Origin: Bacteroidales bacterium
GTDB lineage: Bacteria > Bacteroidota > Bacteroidia > Bacteroidales > UBA932
Assembly (NCBI GenBank): GCA_024692185.1
Contig: JAILMV010000093.1
Location: forward strand, 1-37,975
Direction of reading: 5' to 3'
DNA length: 37,975 nt
Shown: positions 9,478 to 18,690 of the stretch, piece by piece
Layout: each line of letters opens with the position of its first letter
Position numbering within the stretch: the stretch's first letter is position 1
Position numbers and translations under genes: made by a program
Notes under the pieces: generated by a model
Database searches by the model: none
What the model saw: the letters and a program-made list of their open reading frames with translations, nothing else
Told to the model about the DNA's origin: nothing

Positions 9478-12425
9478 AAGCTTGCGATTCTCTGGTTAAC
9501 GGATTCGAGGATGTCGTCGCCCTCGGCGGAAGCGGTATATCCATCGCGGATGCTCTCCCAGGTGGCACGGGCCTGTTCGACCTTGCCTTGCTCGCGGAAA
9601 CCATCCCCGAGCACTATGTAGCACTTGGCGAGCCAGTAGGTCTGGTCCCCGCACTTGGATGCGAAATCATAGACCTTGCCTTCCAGCTGGGCATAATCTC
9701 CGGAATCGAAGAGGTCCCGCACCAGCATGTAGTAGGACTCTGCACCTTCAGGGGTGGAAGGATTCTCGGCCAGCTTGCGGAAGAAGAGGAAGGCCTCGTC
9801 GCGGTGGCTGGTTGCCAGCAGGGACTTGGCTTCCACGGCCCAGGCTTCGCGTTGTTCAGCTTCCGAAGGGCTGTTGGAGATCAGGTCGCGTGCGGCTGCT
9901 ATTGCATCTTCGAAATTATGTGCGTTGAATGCGGAGCGCATCTTGCCCAGGCGGGCGGCAGCCTTGTTCTCGTCCATCTTGGCAATGTCCTGCAGCATGC
10001 AGAAGCCCTCGTAGGCATCGTTGAAGTGCTGTAGTTCGTAGGAAAGCTTTGCGTAGTTGTAGGCCGAAGTCTCTGCGAAGGAACCTTCCTTGAGTTCGGT
10101 GGCAGCCTGCTTGAATGCGCTGCAGGCCTTCTCCTTGTCGGAGATGGCACGGTAGGAATCAGCCAGGTAGAACCAGGCATCTCCCCTCTTGGCTCCCTGC
10201 GGATAATCCTTCAGGTACTTCAGGAAAGAAGAAACGGCCCTGTCATATCCGCCGGAAAGGTAGATCTGTTCGGCGGTGTTGAAGTAGATGTTCTCGCGCT
10301 CGGCGGGAGTCTTCCCGACCGAAAGATTGCGGGACTGCATATACTCCAGGAACTTCTCGGGTTCGTTGGTGGTCTGGTAGATGGAGTTGATTGCCATCAG
10401 GGCCTCCTCGGCATATTCGCTGTCCGGGAGAATCTCCACCACCTGCTTGTAATCGGCAAGGGACTTGTCGTAGTTCTTCATGTTCCTGTAGGCCATACCG
10501 CGGCCGATGAGGGCCTTGGCCGCATAGGTATTGTCGGCGGTGGCGGACTGGAGCGAGCCGAAGGTCTTGACGGCCGACTGGTTGTCATCGACCTCCATAT
10601 AGGCGCGACCGAGCTCGTACATTGCCTCGGAATACATAGGGGCGTCGGAAGATGCCTTCAGCACCTGGGAAAGCACGTTCACCTTATCCTTCTTCTTGCC
10701 GGAAAGGCCATAGGAAAGGGCCTGCTGGTAGTAAGGATAGATGTCGTTCACGTCGGCATAGGAATCCAGCACCTTCTGGTATGAAGCCACGGCGGCCGGA
10801 TAATTATGACGGGCGAAATCGCAGTCGGCACGGCGCACCAGGGCATCCTTCCGGCAATCAGGCTCGGAAGAATTGATGTAGGAGTCGAACCAGCGGGCAG
10901 CGGCCTCGTACTTGTTCTGGTTGAAGTTGGAATAGCCGATATTGTAGCTTAGCATCTTTCCCTCCGCACGGTCGTAGAGGGCGGAGATGTTGTAAAGTTC
11001 CTCGTAGATTTCCGCGGCCTCGGAATAATTCCCGCTGTTGAATAGGGACTCGGCAAGCCAGAAACGGGCGAGCTGGGCATAGCGGTCATTCTTGGGGAGG
11101 TTGAATGCGGCGGAACGGAAGTAGGGAGCGGCATCGGTCCAGGCCCCGCCGGCGGCCAGCTGGCTGGCGCGCAGGTAATTGGCCTTGAGATAATTCCCGA
11201 GCTGTTCCTCATCCAGTTCTTCGATATTGGAATAAGCCTCGATGGCCGCGGCGTAATCCTTGGAATTCAGGGCCGCAATCGCGAGGTAGTTGTAAATCTG
11301 CTCCTTGCGGGAGGTGTTGGGATACTGCTGGAGATAACCGCCGAAGATGGTCATATCAGAATTCAGGTCGAAGGCCAGCTTGGCATAGTTGAACCAGGCA
11401 TCCTCCTGGATCTTGGCATCGAAACCGGCCTGGGAGGCATCGCGGAAGGCATCCGAAGCAGCCACCTTGTTACCGGTGCGGATATAGGAGTAGCCGAGCT
11501 GATAGTTGGCTATCTGCCCGAGGGAATCGATGCGGCTTTCCATTTGGGAGAACTTCTCGATCGCACCCTTGTAGTCCTGCACGGCATACATCACCGAACC
11601 TGCGTGGAAGAGGTCGGAGCGGGACTGGTTACCCTTCTCCCCTTCCAGCATGTAATAGGCAAGGGCCTTGTTCTTGTCCCCTTTCACCAGGAAGGATTCG
11701 GAGATGATCCTGGCGAGACGGGCCTTACGCTCCTCGGGAGCCTGCTCCATCATTGCCGGACCGTTTTCCACGATGTAATCGTAGTCCTTCTGCATGAAGC
11801 GGCACTCGAGTATGTAGTACTGGGCAATGGCCTGGAAGCGCTCGTCCGGAGCAATCAGACGGAACCATTTCTCGGCAACCTCGAACTGGCCGCCATTGTA
11901 GGCCATGTATCCGAGCTGATAGCGTGCGGGAGCGGTCAGGCTGCTCTTGGGAGCGGCTTCGACCTTGAGAAGATAGCCGACGGCCTCGTCGTAACGGCCT
12001 TCGACGAAGGCGCAGTAGCCACGACGGAAATTATAATTCAGCTGGTCCGCCGCGGGAAGCCTCGTCTCGCTGACCTGCTTGAGCATTGCGGCTGCAGCAG
12101 CATAGTCCTCCTTGACAAAGAGCTTGGATGCATATTCATAGCGGATACGGTTACCCAGAACCGACTCGGGATATTCGTCATTGTATTCCAGGAACAGCCT
12201 CGTGTGGTCGGCATCGTCGGCCTTGATGGCGCATAACACGGCATAGGCACGGGACATAGGATCCCCGAGCGATTCAAAAATGCTGCGCGCCTTGGCATAG
12301 GAGCCATTCTGGTAGAGATTTACGGCGTCCTGATAGTCGCTCTCGGGTGCCTGCGCGCCCGCGCGCACAGGAGAAAAAAAGAGAGACGCAAACGCCGCAA
12401 AAATCAGCAAAGTATTGTGTTTCAT
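9474..12425 (-). CDS. Exported tetratricopeptide-repeat protein
   Basis: Start set at MKHNTLLIFAAFASLFFSPVRAGAQA (signal peptide); many TPR-type helical repeats (YNYLAIAALNSKDYAAAIEAYSNIEELD, GMAYRNMKNYDKSLADYKQVVEILPDS). ATGA overlap with the barrel gene. Confidence 0.85.
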   Translation of the reverse strand: MKHNTLLIFAAFASLFFSPVRAGAQAPESDYQDAVNLYQNGSYAKARSIFESLGDPMSRAYAVLCAIKADDADHTRLFLEYNDEYPESVLGNRIRYEYASKLFVKEDYAAAAAMLKQVSETRLPAADQLNYNFRRGYCAFVEGRYDEAVGYLLKVEAAPKSSLTAPARYQLGYMAYNGGQFEVAEKWFRLIAPDERFQAIAQYYILECRFMQKDYDYIVENGPAMMEQAPEERKARLARIISESFLVKGDKNKALAYYMLEGEKGNQSRSDLFHAGSVMYAVQDYKGAIEKFSQMESRIDSLGQIANYQLGYSYIRTGNKVAASDAFRDASQAGFDAKIQEDAWFNYAKLAFDLNSDMTIFGGYLQQYPNTSRKEQIYNYLAIAALNSKDYAAAIEAYSNIEELDEEQLGNYLKANYLRASQLAAGGAWTDAAPYFRSAAFNLPKNDRYAQLARFWLAESLFNSGNYSEAAEIYEELYNISALYDRAEGKMLSYNIGYSNFNQNKYEAAARWFDSYINSSEPDCRKDALVRRADCDFARHNYPAAVASYQKVLDSYADVNDIYPYYQQALSYGLSGKKKDKVNVLSQVLKASSDAPMYSEAMYELGRAYMEVDDNQSAVKTFGSLQSATADNTYAAKALIGRGMAYRNMKNYDKSLADYKQVVEILPDSEYAEEALMAINSIYQTTNEPEKFLEYMQSRNLSVGKTPAERENIYFNTAEQIYLSGGYDRAVSSFLKYLKDYPQGAKRGDAWFYLADSYRAISDKEKACSAFKQAATELKEGSFAETSAYNYAKLSYELQHFNDAYEGFCMLQDIAKMDENKAAARLGKMRSAFNAHNFEDAIAAARDLISNSPSEAEQREAWAVEAKSLLATSHRDEAFLFFRKLAENPSTPEGAESYYMLVRDLFDSGDYAQLEGKVYDFASKCGDQTYWLAKCYIVLGDGFREQGKVEQARATWESIRDGYTASAEGDDILESVNQRIASL

Positions 12426-12446
12426 ACCTGATATATTTCTAATCTT

Positions 12447-12454
12447 CAAATATA
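12447..12454 (-). promoter_or_regulatory. Bacteroidota-type -7 element (TATATTTG) for the TPR gene
   Basis: CAAATATA on + strand = TATATTTG on -, with CAAA (TTTG on -) at 12478-12481, 23 nt spacer; just upstream of start 12425. Confidence 0.55.
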
Positions 12455-12488
12455 ATCAAAATTCCTCAATTTTTACTCAAATAAAATG

Positions 12489-12496
12489 TATATTTG
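12489..12496 (+). promoter_or_regulatory. Bacteroidota-type -7 element (TATATTTG) for ftsE
   Basis: Matches TAnnTTTG, 21 nt before the ftsE ATG at 12518; -33 element only T-rich. Confidence 0.5.
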
Positions 12497-12517
12497 CAGC
12501 TAAGCGAAGCTATTTTT

Positions 12518-13186
12518 ATGAACTCTCTCATCTCCTTCAAAAATGCAGACATAATGGCCGGCGACAATGTCGTCGTGCACGGCCTCGATATGGAAATAAG
12601 TGCCGGCGACCTGGTTTACATCCTGGGCAAGGTAGGCAGCGGCAAAACCTCCATAATACGCAGCATAACGGCCGAGAATGCCATCGGCAGCGGAGAAGCC
12701 GAAGCCTGCGGATTCAAGCTGAAGGGGATCAAGCAGAGGGACATCCCCAAGCTGCGCCGCCGCCTGGGAGTAGTATTCCAGGATTTCCGCCTCTTGATGG
12801 ACCGCAGCGTCTGGGAGAACCTGGATTTCATACTCAAAGCAACCGGATGGAAGGACCGCCGCAAGGCAGATGAGCGCATCGACGAAGTGCTCGAGGCAGT
12901 AGGAATGACTACCAAGGCCCACAAGATGCCCCACCAGCTTTCCGGAGGCGAACAACAGAGAATAGCAATAGCCCGGGCCCTGCTCAACAGTCCCGAAGTG
13001 ATACTCGCCGACGAGCCTACCGGAAACCTGGACGATGAGACCGCCGAAGAAATACTCCAGCTCATCAACAAGCTCAACAAGGAGGACGGTACCACCCTCA
13101 TAATAGTCACCCACGACAAATCCATAGTCGAGCGTTATCCCGGCAGGGTCTTCGTCTGCGCCGACGAAAGCTGCAGCGAAAAATGA
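12518..13186 (+). CDS. ftsE: Cell-division ABC transporter ATP-binding protein FtsE-like
   Basis: Walker A GKVGSGKTS, LSGGEQQRIAIARAL signature, Walker B VILADEPTGNLD, switch His IVTHD; start at MNSLISFKNA. Confidence 0.85.
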   Translation: MNSLISFKNADIMAGDNVVVHGLDMEISAGDLVYILGKVGSGKTSIIRSITAENAIGSGEAEACGFKLKGIKQRDIPKLRRRLGVVFQDFRLLMDRSVWENLDFILKATGWKDRRKADERIDEVLEAVGMTTKAHKMPHQLSGGEQQRIAIARALLNSPEVILADEPTGNLDDETAEEILQLINKLNKEDGTTLIIVTHDKSIVERYPGRVFVCADESCSEK

Positions 13187-13824
13187 CTCTGGACCAGAGA
13201 TACTCGCTCATCCTGAATTACTTCAAGGAGAATGTGCCGATTGCGGATTCCGAACTGCATTTCGGCAGTGATTACGAATTGCTGGTGTCGGTAATTCTTT
13301 CGGCCCAGTGCACCGACAAGAGAGTCAATCTGGTTACCCCGGACTTGTTCAAGGCCTATCCTGACGTGAAAGCCCTTTCCAAGGCCACGGCAGAGGACAT
13401 CTACCCCTACATCAAATCAGTGTCCTACCCCAACAACAAGGCCCGCAACCTGGCCGCCATGGCCCGCAAGGTGATGGAAGATTTCGGAGGAAAGATTCCC
13501 TCCGACGTAGATAATCTGATGAAACTTCCCGGAGCCGGACGCAAGACCGCGAACGTGGTGGCATCCATACTCTACAACGAGCCGGTAGTTGCGGTAGATA
13601 CCCACGTATTCAGGGTTTCCAGACGCCTGGGGTTGAGCCGCGGAACCACGCCCAGGGCAGTCGAACTGGACCTGGAAAAACGCATCCCCCTGGACATCCG
13701 TCCCATAGCGCACCACTGGCTGTTACTGCACGGGCGCTATACCTGTACGGCACAGCGTCCGAAATGCGATATCTGCCCTCTGAAGGGCTGGTGCAAGGAT
13801 TTTACTTCGCGAACTGCGCAGTAA
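13183..13824 (+). CDS. nth: Endonuclease III
   Basis: HhH LPGAGRKTANVVAS, catalytic Asp in VAVDTHVFRVSRRLGL, 4Fe-4S cysteines C-x6-C-x2-C-x5-C near C-terminus. Confidence 0.95.
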   Translation: MTLDQRYSLILNYFKENVPIADSELHFGSDYELLVSVILSAQCTDKRVNLVTPDLFKAYPDVKALSKATAEDIYPYIKSVSYPNNKARNLAAMARKVMEDFGGKIPSDVDNLMKLPGAGRKTANVVASILYNEPVVAVDTHVFRVSRRLGLSRGTTPRAVELDLEKRIPLDIRPIAHHWLLLHGRYTCTAQRPKCDICPLKGWCKDFTSRTAQ

Positions 13825-15463
13825 GGGCCTTGATCTTCTCGTCCGCATCGGCACCCTTGGCACCGAAATAGAACTTGATCTTGGGCTCGGTTCCCGAAGG
13901 ACGCACCGAGACCACATCTCCCGCCTCATCGAAGAACTGCAGCACATTGCTCTTGGGCTGGCCAGTCTTCTCGGGTTCGAGATAGTCTATGACCTTGGTT
14001 ACGGGCGAACCGCACAGTTCCTTGGGAGGATCGTTGCGGAAAGCGGTCATCATATCGGAAATCTCCTTTGCTCCGCTGATACCTTTGCGCACAATGTAAA
14101 CCATGTGCTCCTTGCGGTATCCTATTTCGGAATAGACCTTCTGCAGCATCTGGTACATGGTAAGCCCCTGATCGGCGGCCCATGCAGCACATTCGGCCAC
14201 CATAATGCAGGCCATCTGGGCGTCCTTGTCGCGGACGAACTGGCCTACGTTGAAGCCGTAGCTCTCCTCGCCTCCGCACACGAACTCTCCGTCAGCCTCG
14301 TGCTTCTTCACTACCTCGGCAATGTACTTGAAACCGGTAAGCACGTCGTAGCAGGGAATACCGAACTTGTCGGCCAGTTCCTTGAGGGATTCGGTGGTGA
14401 CTATGGTCTTCACCAGATACTGGCCCTTTCCTAGGGTTCCCAGCTCCTTGCGGCGGCTGAGGATGTAGTAGGTCAGCAGGGTAGCGGTCATGTTGCCGTT
14501 GAACTGTACCATCTTCCCCTCGTTGTCACGCACTGCGATGCCCAAACGGTCGGCATCGGGGTCGGTGGCCATGACTATGTCCGCACCCTCGCGATCGGCG
14601 GCTTCCAGGGCCATTTTCATAGCTGCAGGCTCCTCGGGATTGGGAGATACCACCGTAGGGAAGTTTCCGTCGCTGACGTCCTGGTCGGGAACATGGATCA
14701 CATTCTTGAAGCCCAGGCGGTGCAGGCACTCGGGCACCAGCCTGACGCCGCAACCATGCAGAGGGGTATATACGAACTTGATGTCCGAATGGCGTTCGCA
14801 TGCCTCGGGAGAAAGCGCCAGTGAAAGAATGCTCTTGAGGTAGAGGGCGTCCACGTCGGAACTCATGAGGTCGATGCTGCCGCAGCGCTCCCCTGCCTTG
14901 AACTTGACCATGGAAGGTTCGGTGATCTTGTTCACCTCGTCCACTATTTCCTTATCGACGGGAGATGTGATCTGACCGCCGTCGCTCCAGAATACCTTGT
15001 AGCCATTGTATTCTTTGGGATTGTGGGAGGCCGTGATCATCACGCCGGCAACCGCACCCTTGAGGCGGATGGCAAAGCTGAGTTCGGGGGTAGGACGGAT
15101 GTTGTCGAAGATGTAAACATGTATTCCGTTGGCCGACATCACGTCTGCGGTGATGCGCGCGAACTCCTTGCTGTTGTTGCGGCTGTCGTAGGATATGCAG
15201 AAGCTGAGGTCATCCCCCTCGCAATGGCTGAGGATATAGTTCGCAAGGCCCTGGGTAGCCATACCGACGGTATATTTGTTCATACGGTTGGTACCTACTC
15301 CCATGATACCGCGCAAACCGCCGGTACCGAATTCCAGATTCTTGTAGAAAGCATCCTCGAAGGCTGCCGGGTCCGAATTGCGGAGCTCTATGATTTTACC
15401 TTTAGTCTCGGGATCGAAGTCACCGGTGAGCCAGGCATTGGCCCTGGAAATATAGTCAGACAT
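13802..15463 (-). CDS. Phosphoglucomutase/phosphomannomutase family protein
   Basis: Start set at MSDYISRANAWL; TASHNPKEYNGYKVF phosphoserine loop, DPDADRLGIAV metal site, GGEESYGF, SVRPSGTEPKIKFYF. Confidence 0.93.
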   Translation of the reverse strand: MSDYISRANAWLTGDFDPETKGKIIELRNSDPAAFEDAFYKNLEFGTGGLRGIMGVGTNRMNKYTVGMATQGLANYILSHCEGDDLSFCISYDSRNNSKEFARITADVMSANGIHVYIFDNIRPTPELSFAIRLKGAVAGVMITASHNPKEYNGYKVFWSDGGQITSPVDKEIVDEVNKITEPSMVKFKAGERCGSIDLMSSDVDALYLKSILSLALSPEACERHSDIKFVYTPLHGCGVRLVPECLHRLGFKNVIHVPDQDVSDGNFPTVVSPNPEEPAAMKMALEAADREGADIVMATDPDADRLGIAVRDNEGKMVQFNGNMTATLLTYYILSRRKELGTLGKGQYLVKTIVTTESLKELADKFGIPCYDVLTGFKYIAEVVKKHEADGEFVCGGEESYGFNVGQFVRDKDAQMACIMVAECAAWAADQGLTMYQMLQKVYSEIGYRKEHMVYIVRKGISGAKEISDMMTAFRNDPPKELCGSPVTKVIDYLEPEKTGQPKSNVLQFFDEAGDVVSVRPSGTEPKIKFYFGAKGADADEKIKALTAQFAK

Positions 15464-15487
15464 AGTGTTATGGTTTTCTTGTATTTT

Positions 15488-15495
15488 CAAATATA
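15488..15495 (-). promoter_or_regulatory. Bacteroidota-type -7 element (TATATTTG) for the phosphoglucomutase gene
   Basis: CAAATATA on + strand, 25 nt upstream of start 15463; no clear -33 element. Confidence 0.4.
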
Positions 15496-15502
15496 GGAAT
15501 TT

Positions 15503-17266
15503 TTATTGATTTTTCAGATGGCGCAACCAGAAAATCCTGTCGGCCTCGGTAGAATGCTCTCCCTGCTTACCGCGGTAACCGTGCATTCCGCCGGGATAGA
15601 TCATAAGCTCGAACTGTTTTCCGGCCTGCTGGAAGGCATCTACCAGCTGCAGGGTGTTCTGGAAGTGCACATTGTCATCCCCGGTGCCGTGGGTCAGCTT
15701 GAGTGCCACCTTGTCGGAGAGCTGCTGCACATAGGCCAGGGTCTTCGCACGCTCGAAGCCGTCGGGATTCAGGGCAGGGGTAAGCATGAAGCGCTCGGTA
15801 TAGTGGGAATCATATAGGATCCAGTCGTACACTCCGCCTCCGGCAATGCCGCAGCAGAAAAGCTCGGGATGACGGATCAGAAGCATCGCAGTCATAGTGC
15901 CGCCGAAGGAGAATCCTTCCACGCCCATATGCTCCCCATCCACGTAGGGAAGGGATTTTGCCCATTCCGCCCAGGTCACGAAATCCTCCACCGGAACCGT
16001 GGTAAGATCCTTGAACACCAGGTCGGTTCCCCAGCGTCCGTTATGTCCGGCAGCGCGGCAGTCCGCTACTATGTGGATAATGCCGTTCTCGCTGAACCAC
16101 TGCTCAGGCCTGCGCCAGCGGTCGTAAACATAGGAGGTGTTGGGCCCGCCGTAGATTTCGAAGTGCACGGGATATTTCTTGGAAGGATCGAAGCCGAGAG
16201 GCAGGGTCATCAGGGCGAACATATCCTGGCCGTCGGAGGCCTTGATGCTCACCACCCGCGGCAGGGCCATATGCAGGGAATCCTCCTCGGGAGCAAGGCT
16301 TCCGGGGGCCCTGGTGGACCATTCGAAGGGTTTGGTACGGGCATTGGAAAGCTTGCAATACACATTCTTCATATCGCGGGAGAACCAGGCCCAGTCCACA
16401 TTGTATGCCTCCGGCGAAAGACGGGTAATCTTCCCCTTCTTGCTCAGCTTGTAGAAGCCGGAATGGACCCTCGAATCCCTCTGGGCGATGAAATAGACAT
16501 CTCCCTTCTTGGAATCATACTTGCGCAGATAAACCCTCCAGTTAGGACCGTCAGTGAGCTTTTTCAGCGTCTTTCCGTCGTAGGAAAGGAAATATATCTG
16601 TTCCCACCCGCTTTCGAAGGAACGGGCCATGTAGAGGCCCTTCTCGGCGAAGAGCATGCCCTCTATCCAATCCAGCCAAGTGTCGGAACTCTCCTCATAG
16701 ACCAGCTTCTTGCTGCCGTCGGCCGCATTCACCCGGAATAGTTTGAGCTGATTCTGCACGCGGGGCTCCCACTGCACGAAGAGTTCCTGGCTGTCGGCCC
16801 CCCAGAAAGGAGTGCCGAAGTACTGCTCGGGAGTATCTTCGAAATCCGCCCAGACTATGCCCTCGGACTTGTCGAAATCGACGAATCCTATGCGTACGGA
16901 AGGGTTGGTCTCCCCCACCTTCGGATATCTGGTATTATTCAGCTTCCCATCCTGTCCGTCGGAAAGATAGATGGGGAATACGGGCACGTCGGTCTGGTCG
17001 AAACGGTAGAAAGCAAGTTTCTTGGAATCCGGGCTCCACCAGAAGGCCTTGTATTTGGATGGTCTGCCGAAAATTTCCTCGTAATAAACCCAGGACGCAC
17101 GTCCGTTGAGGATGGCGTCGGAGCCGTCGAAAGTCAGCTGAGAATCGGTGCCGGATGCAACTTCGTGCACATAGAGGTTGCCGTCGGCTGTATAGGCATA
17201 GCGGGTCGAATCCGGCGAATACGTCAGATTCAGCATGGTGACGAGGATACAGAAAAGATAGTTCAT
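15503..17266 (-). CDS. S9 family dipeptidyl-peptidase IV-like peptidase, N-terminally short
   Basis: Beta-propeller strands, then alpha/beta hydrolase with GFSFGG (Ser), HGTGDDNVHFQ (Asp), YPGGMHG (His); ATGA overlap with upstream gene. Confidence 0.88.
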   Translation of the reverse strand: MNYLFCILVTMLNLTYSPDSTRYAYTADGNLYVHEVASGTDSQLTFDGSDAILNGRASWVYYEEIFGRPSKYKAFWWSPDSKKLAFYRFDQTDVPVFPIYLSDGQDGKLNNTRYPKVGETNPSVRIGFVDFDKSEGIVWADFEDTPEQYFGTPFWGADSQELFVQWEPRVQNQLKLFRVNAADGSKKLVYEESSDTWLDWIEGMLFAEKGLYMARSFESGWEQIYFLSYDGKTLKKLTDGPNWRVYLRKYDSKKGDVYFIAQRDSRVHSGFYKLSKKGKITRLSPEAYNVDWAWFSRDMKNVYCKLSNARTKPFEWSTRAPGSLAPEEDSLHMALPRVVSIKASDGQDMFALMTLPLGFDPSKKYPVHFEIYGGPNTSYVYDRWRRPEQWFSENGIIHIVADCRAAGHNGRWGTDLVFKDLTTVPVEDFVTWAEWAKSLPYVDGEHMGVEGFSFGGTMTAMLLIRHPELFCCGIAGGGVYDWILYDSHYTERFMLTPALNPDGFERAKTLAYVQQLSDKVALKLTHGTGDDNVHFQNTLQLVDAFQQAGKQFELMIYPGGMHGYRGKQGEHSTEADRIFWLRHLKNQ

Positions 17267-18690
17267 TTGAAGAATCGGTCGTTAAAATTGATCAGATATA
17301 CTTTTTCCACGGCGCGGGTAAGTGCCGTGTATAGCCATTTCAAGTCGTCCAGTGTCTGTTCTTCCTGCCAGAAAGGACAGTCTATGAACACGCACGCCCA
17401 CTGTCCGCCCTGCGATTTGTGGCAGGTCACGGCCTCGGCATATTTAAGCTGCAGGGCATTGTAGTAAGGGTCTTCGCGCACAGCTTCGTAGCGTGCTTTC
17501 TTAGTCTTGAAACCGGCATAGTCGGCGTCCACTCCCTGGTAGAGGGCATTCTGCTGCTCGTAGCTCAGCGATGCCGATTCGCTCTCGAGGGTATCCAGGC
17601 AGACCTTGGCTTTCACGTCCACTCCACCGTAATCCGGGAAGTTCAGCACGGCATCGGCAAAATGCAGGCCATAGCGATCCTCGAAATTGCGGATGCGGAC
17701 CAGACTGGCCATGTCGCCGTTGGCGATGTAGTCCATTCCTTCTATGTCGTCCACGAACTGATAGCAGTTCTTGACTATCATCAGCTTGTCCCCGCGTACC
17801 AGGCGGTCCTCCTTGTACTGCACCTGGGAACGTATGCCCAGATTGTAGCGTATGGCCCTTTTGTTCGAGCGGCAGAGGATTATGGTATCTTCCTCCCCGT
17901 AATCGGAATAGGCGGAGCTGAGGGCGTCTATCAGGCCATCCCCGCTGACGCGTTCGATGTCGTCGCAGTCCCTCAGGTCGAGTTTGATGGGGCCGGGCTC
18001 GGAATAGCAATTGCGTATCATCTCCCGGATCATGGTGGCATTGCGCAAGATGCCGGATTCCTTGGCCTGGCGGACCACCGAAGTCAGCTCGGCATAGACA
18101 ACGCCGCCGAAACCGTCCATATAGTCCTTGCTAAGGGCCGGACTGGCATCCAGGCCCACAGGAGGCAGCTGGGCTGCATCTCCTATCATTATCAGCCTGC
18201 AATCCACCCCGGAGCGCACGAAGGATACCAGGTCCTCCAGCAGATTTCCGGTGCCGAAGGCGGAAGATGACTGGTGCGAGGCTTCTTCTATGCCAATCAG
18301 CGAAACCTCGTCCACCACGAAAAGGGTGTTGCGGGCCTTGTTCGGAGAAAGGCTGAACTGCCCGAAGCCATCGTCCCCTACGGATTTCTGGCGGTAGATA
18401 TGCTTGTGTATGGTGAATGCGGGGCGATGGCACATTACGGAAAGTACCTTGGCGGCACGGCCGGTGGGCGCCAGCAGCACGGTATGCAGCTTGAGCTCCT
18501 CCAGAGCATCCACCACAGCAGAAATCGCGGTAGTCTTGCCCGTACCGGCATATCCGTTCACCACCAGGATGTCGGCATCATCCCCCGTAAGGAAGGAGGC
18601 TATGCCATGCAGGAGGGAATTCTGGCAGGATGTGAGCTCGTAGGAAAAACGGCCCAGGAATTCTTTGTAGAGAAAATCGCTCCGGTCCAT
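17263..18690 (-). CDS. SF1 (Dda/RecD2-like) DNA helicase
   Basis: Walker A NGYAGTGKTTA, VVDEVSLI, GDAAQLPPVG, C-terminal AVTCHKSQGGQWACVFID and WLYTALTRAVEKVYLI. Confidence 0.88.
   Translation of the reverse strand: MDRSDFLYKEFLGRFSYELTSCQNSLLHGIASFLTGDDADILVVNGYAGTGKTTAISAVVDALEELKLHTVLLAPTGRAAKVLSVMCHRPAFTIHKHIYRQKSVGDDGFGQFSLSPNKARNTLFVVDEVSLIGIEEASHQSSSAFGTGNLLEDLVSFVRSGVDCRLIMIGDAAQLPPVGLDASPALSKDYMDGFGGVVYAELTSVVRQAKESGILRNATMIREMIRNCYSEPGPIKLDLRDCDDIERVSGDGLIDALSSAYSDYGEEDTIILCRSNKRAIRYNLGIRSQVQYKEDRLVRGDKLMIVKNCYQFVDDIEGMDYIANGDMASLVRIRNFEDRYGLHFADAVLNFPDYGGVDVKAKVCLDTLESESASLSYEQQNALYQGVDADYAGFKTKKARYEAVREDPYYNALQLKYAEAVTCHKSQGGQWACVFIDCPFWQEEQTLDDLKWLYTALTRAVEKVYLINFNDRFFK

Noticed and set aside
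12518-13186. FtsE without an adjacent FtsX as a novel arrangement
   Set aside because: FtsE and FtsX are often encoded apart in Bacteroidota; on its own this is not unusual.
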